From assembly GCA_964404205.1 (NCBI GenBank), contig CAYOJD010000133.1:1-7570 (forward strand): DNA of 7,570 nt, in the 5' to 3' direction. Both the position numbers and the translations under genes were made by a program. Below, in pieces: positions 6,776 through 7,570 of the stretch (position 1 is its first letter; the number at the start of each line of letters is the position of its first letter). This DNA comes from CAZWBR01 sp964404205 (GTDB lineage: Bacteria; Bacteroidota; Bacteroidia; Bacteroidales; Prolixibacteraceae). The notes under the pieces are model-generated. The model ran no database searches. It was not told the origin of the DNA and saw only the letters and a program-made list of their open reading frames with translations.

Positions 6776-6805
6776 AAAAAAAGTCCGGGGAACCGGACTT
6801 TTTTT
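6776..6805. terminator. Bidirectional intrinsic terminator
   Basis: A7-GTCCGG, loop GGAA, CCGGAC-T7 gives a perfect 13-bp stem whose lower part is the A-tract paired with the T-tract. It lies 20 bp after the HdeD-like stop and 30 bp past the ychF stop. It should terminate both convergent transcripts. Confidence 0.93.
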
Positions 6806-6835
6806 GTTATTGGGAAGAGGCCATTGGCCCTGGAA

Positions 6836-7570
6836 TTAAACGTTGAAACGGAAGTGCATAATGTCGCCATCCTGGACTACATATTCTTTTCCTTCGATGG
6901 CAATTTTACCGGCTTCGCGGCAGGCCGACTCGGAACCTAATTTCACATATTCGTCATATTTGATCACTTCGGCGCGGATAAACCCTTTCTCGAAATCGCT
7001 ATGGATAATCCCGGCTGCCTTGGGGGCTTTAATGCCTTTCGTGAATGTCCACGCGCGGCTTTCGTCGGCACCGGTGGTAAAATAGGTTTGAAGGTTGAGC
7101 AGCTTGTAAGCCGAATGAATCAATTTGTTTACACCGGGCTCGTCGAGTCCTAAATCTTCGAGGAAGAGCTGCTTTTCTTCGTAGCTTTCCAGTTCGGCGA
7201 TATCGGCTTCGGTGGCGGCTGCAATAATCAGGATTTCGGCACTTTCGTCGGCAATGGCATTTTTAACGGCTTCGGTAAACTTGTTGCCGGTCGAAGCAGC
7301 GGCTTCGTCGACATTGCAAACATAGAGTACCGGTTTGGAGGTCAGCAGAAAGAAGTCGTGCGTGAGGGCTTCTTCCTCTTCGGTAAGCTCGACCGTACGG
7401 GCCGATTTTCCCTGAAGCAGGGCCTCTTTTATCCGTTCGGCAGTGGAAAGGGTTTTTTGCGCAATTTTATCATTACCCACTTTTGCCTGTTTCTGCAATT
7501 TGGCAATCCGGTTTTCGATGGTTTCCAGATCTTTTAACTGGAGTTCGATATCGATAACCTCTTTGTCGCG
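6836..7570 (-). CDS. ychF: Redox-regulated ATPase YchF/Ola1 family, 5' part outside window
   Basis: The frame is open from the window edge to the TAA at 6836-6838, giving 244 residues of a protein normally about 365 long. The N-terminal third, with the P-loop and switch regions, is missing. A TTG at 7498 is internal: in-frame upstream codons (RDKEVIDIELQLKDLETIENR) are clearly YchF sequence. Visible parts, numbered from the edge: the charged helical insertion (about 5-65), the nucleotide-specificity motif NVDE (86-89), the G5-like IIAAATEADIAEL (about 115-127), and the C-terminal TGS domain (about 160-242) with FTKGIKAPKAAGIIHSDFEKGF and the end QDGDIMHFRFNV. YchF proteins carry NxxE instead of NKxD and prefer ATP over GTP. 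They bind ribosomes and are linked to oxidative stress responses. The gene converges on the HdeD-like gene and ends at the shared terminator. Confidence 0.97.
   Translation of the reverse strand, partial: RDKEVIDIELQLKDLETIENRIAKLQKQAKVGNDKIAQKTLSTAERIKEALLQGKSARTVELTEEEEALTHDFFLLTSKPVLYVCNVDEAAASTGNKFTEAVKNAIADESAEILIIAAATEADIAELESYEEKQLFLEDLGLDEPGVNKLIHSAYKLLNLQTYFTTGADESRAWTFTKGIKAPKAAGIIHSDFEKGFIRAEVIKYDEYVKLGSESACREAGKIAIEGKEYVVQDGDIMHFRFNV

Noticed and set aside
7496..7498. TTG at 7498 as the start of a separate 220-residue gene
   Set aside because: The frame continues upstream to the window edge with typical YchF helical-domain sequence, so this TTG is an internal Leu codon.

Overview
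The window looks like a draft chromosome segment from the phylum Bacteroidota, probably near Marinilabiliales/Prolixibacteraceae. This is an inference from protein style (a lipoprotein with a CxxCH motif and PD40-type blades, a large class A PBP with a Lys-rich tail), A-rich translation starts without strong Shine-Dalgarno sites, and a TAnnTTTG-type -7 element. It carries three 10-N assembly gaps. No mobile element, tRNA, rRNA or CRISPR array was seen.

Layout. (1) 1-1055, minus: 3'-truncated gene for a lipoprotein with a heme-type CANCH motif and TolB/PD40-like beta-propeller blades. A 10-bp-arm palindrome sits just upstream. (2) 1219-3675, minus: a bifunctional class A penicillin-binding protein (PBP1A). 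Two 10-N gaps break it, but merging the short duplicated sequence flanking each gap restores one clean 806-residue frame. (3) 3790-4659, plus, divergent from the PBP: a TIGR01777-family NAD(P)-binding epimerase/oxidoreductase. (4) 4660-5123: a 464-bp region without a gene, most of it an exact-period 41-bp tandem array. Every unit can form a short hairpin, and the edge units carry different but still self-complementary stems. (5) 5124-6119 and 6162-6756, plus: a TerC/Alx-type membrane metal transporter followed 42 bp later by an HdeD-like (DUF308) six-helix membrane protein with three internal repeats. They are probably cotranscribed from a promoter near 5077. (6) 6776-6805: a strong bidirectional terminator. 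(7) 6836-7570, minus: the C-terminal two thirds of the ATPase YchF.

Working together: the PBP (peptidoglycan synthesis), the TerC-like exporter and the HdeD-like protein all belong to the envelope or envelope stress. YchF and the epimerase are widespread housekeeping families. I see no obvious defence or biosynthetic system. The least explained signals are the hairpin array at 4679-4982 and the CxxCH/PD40 lipoprotein with its palindromic upstream site.
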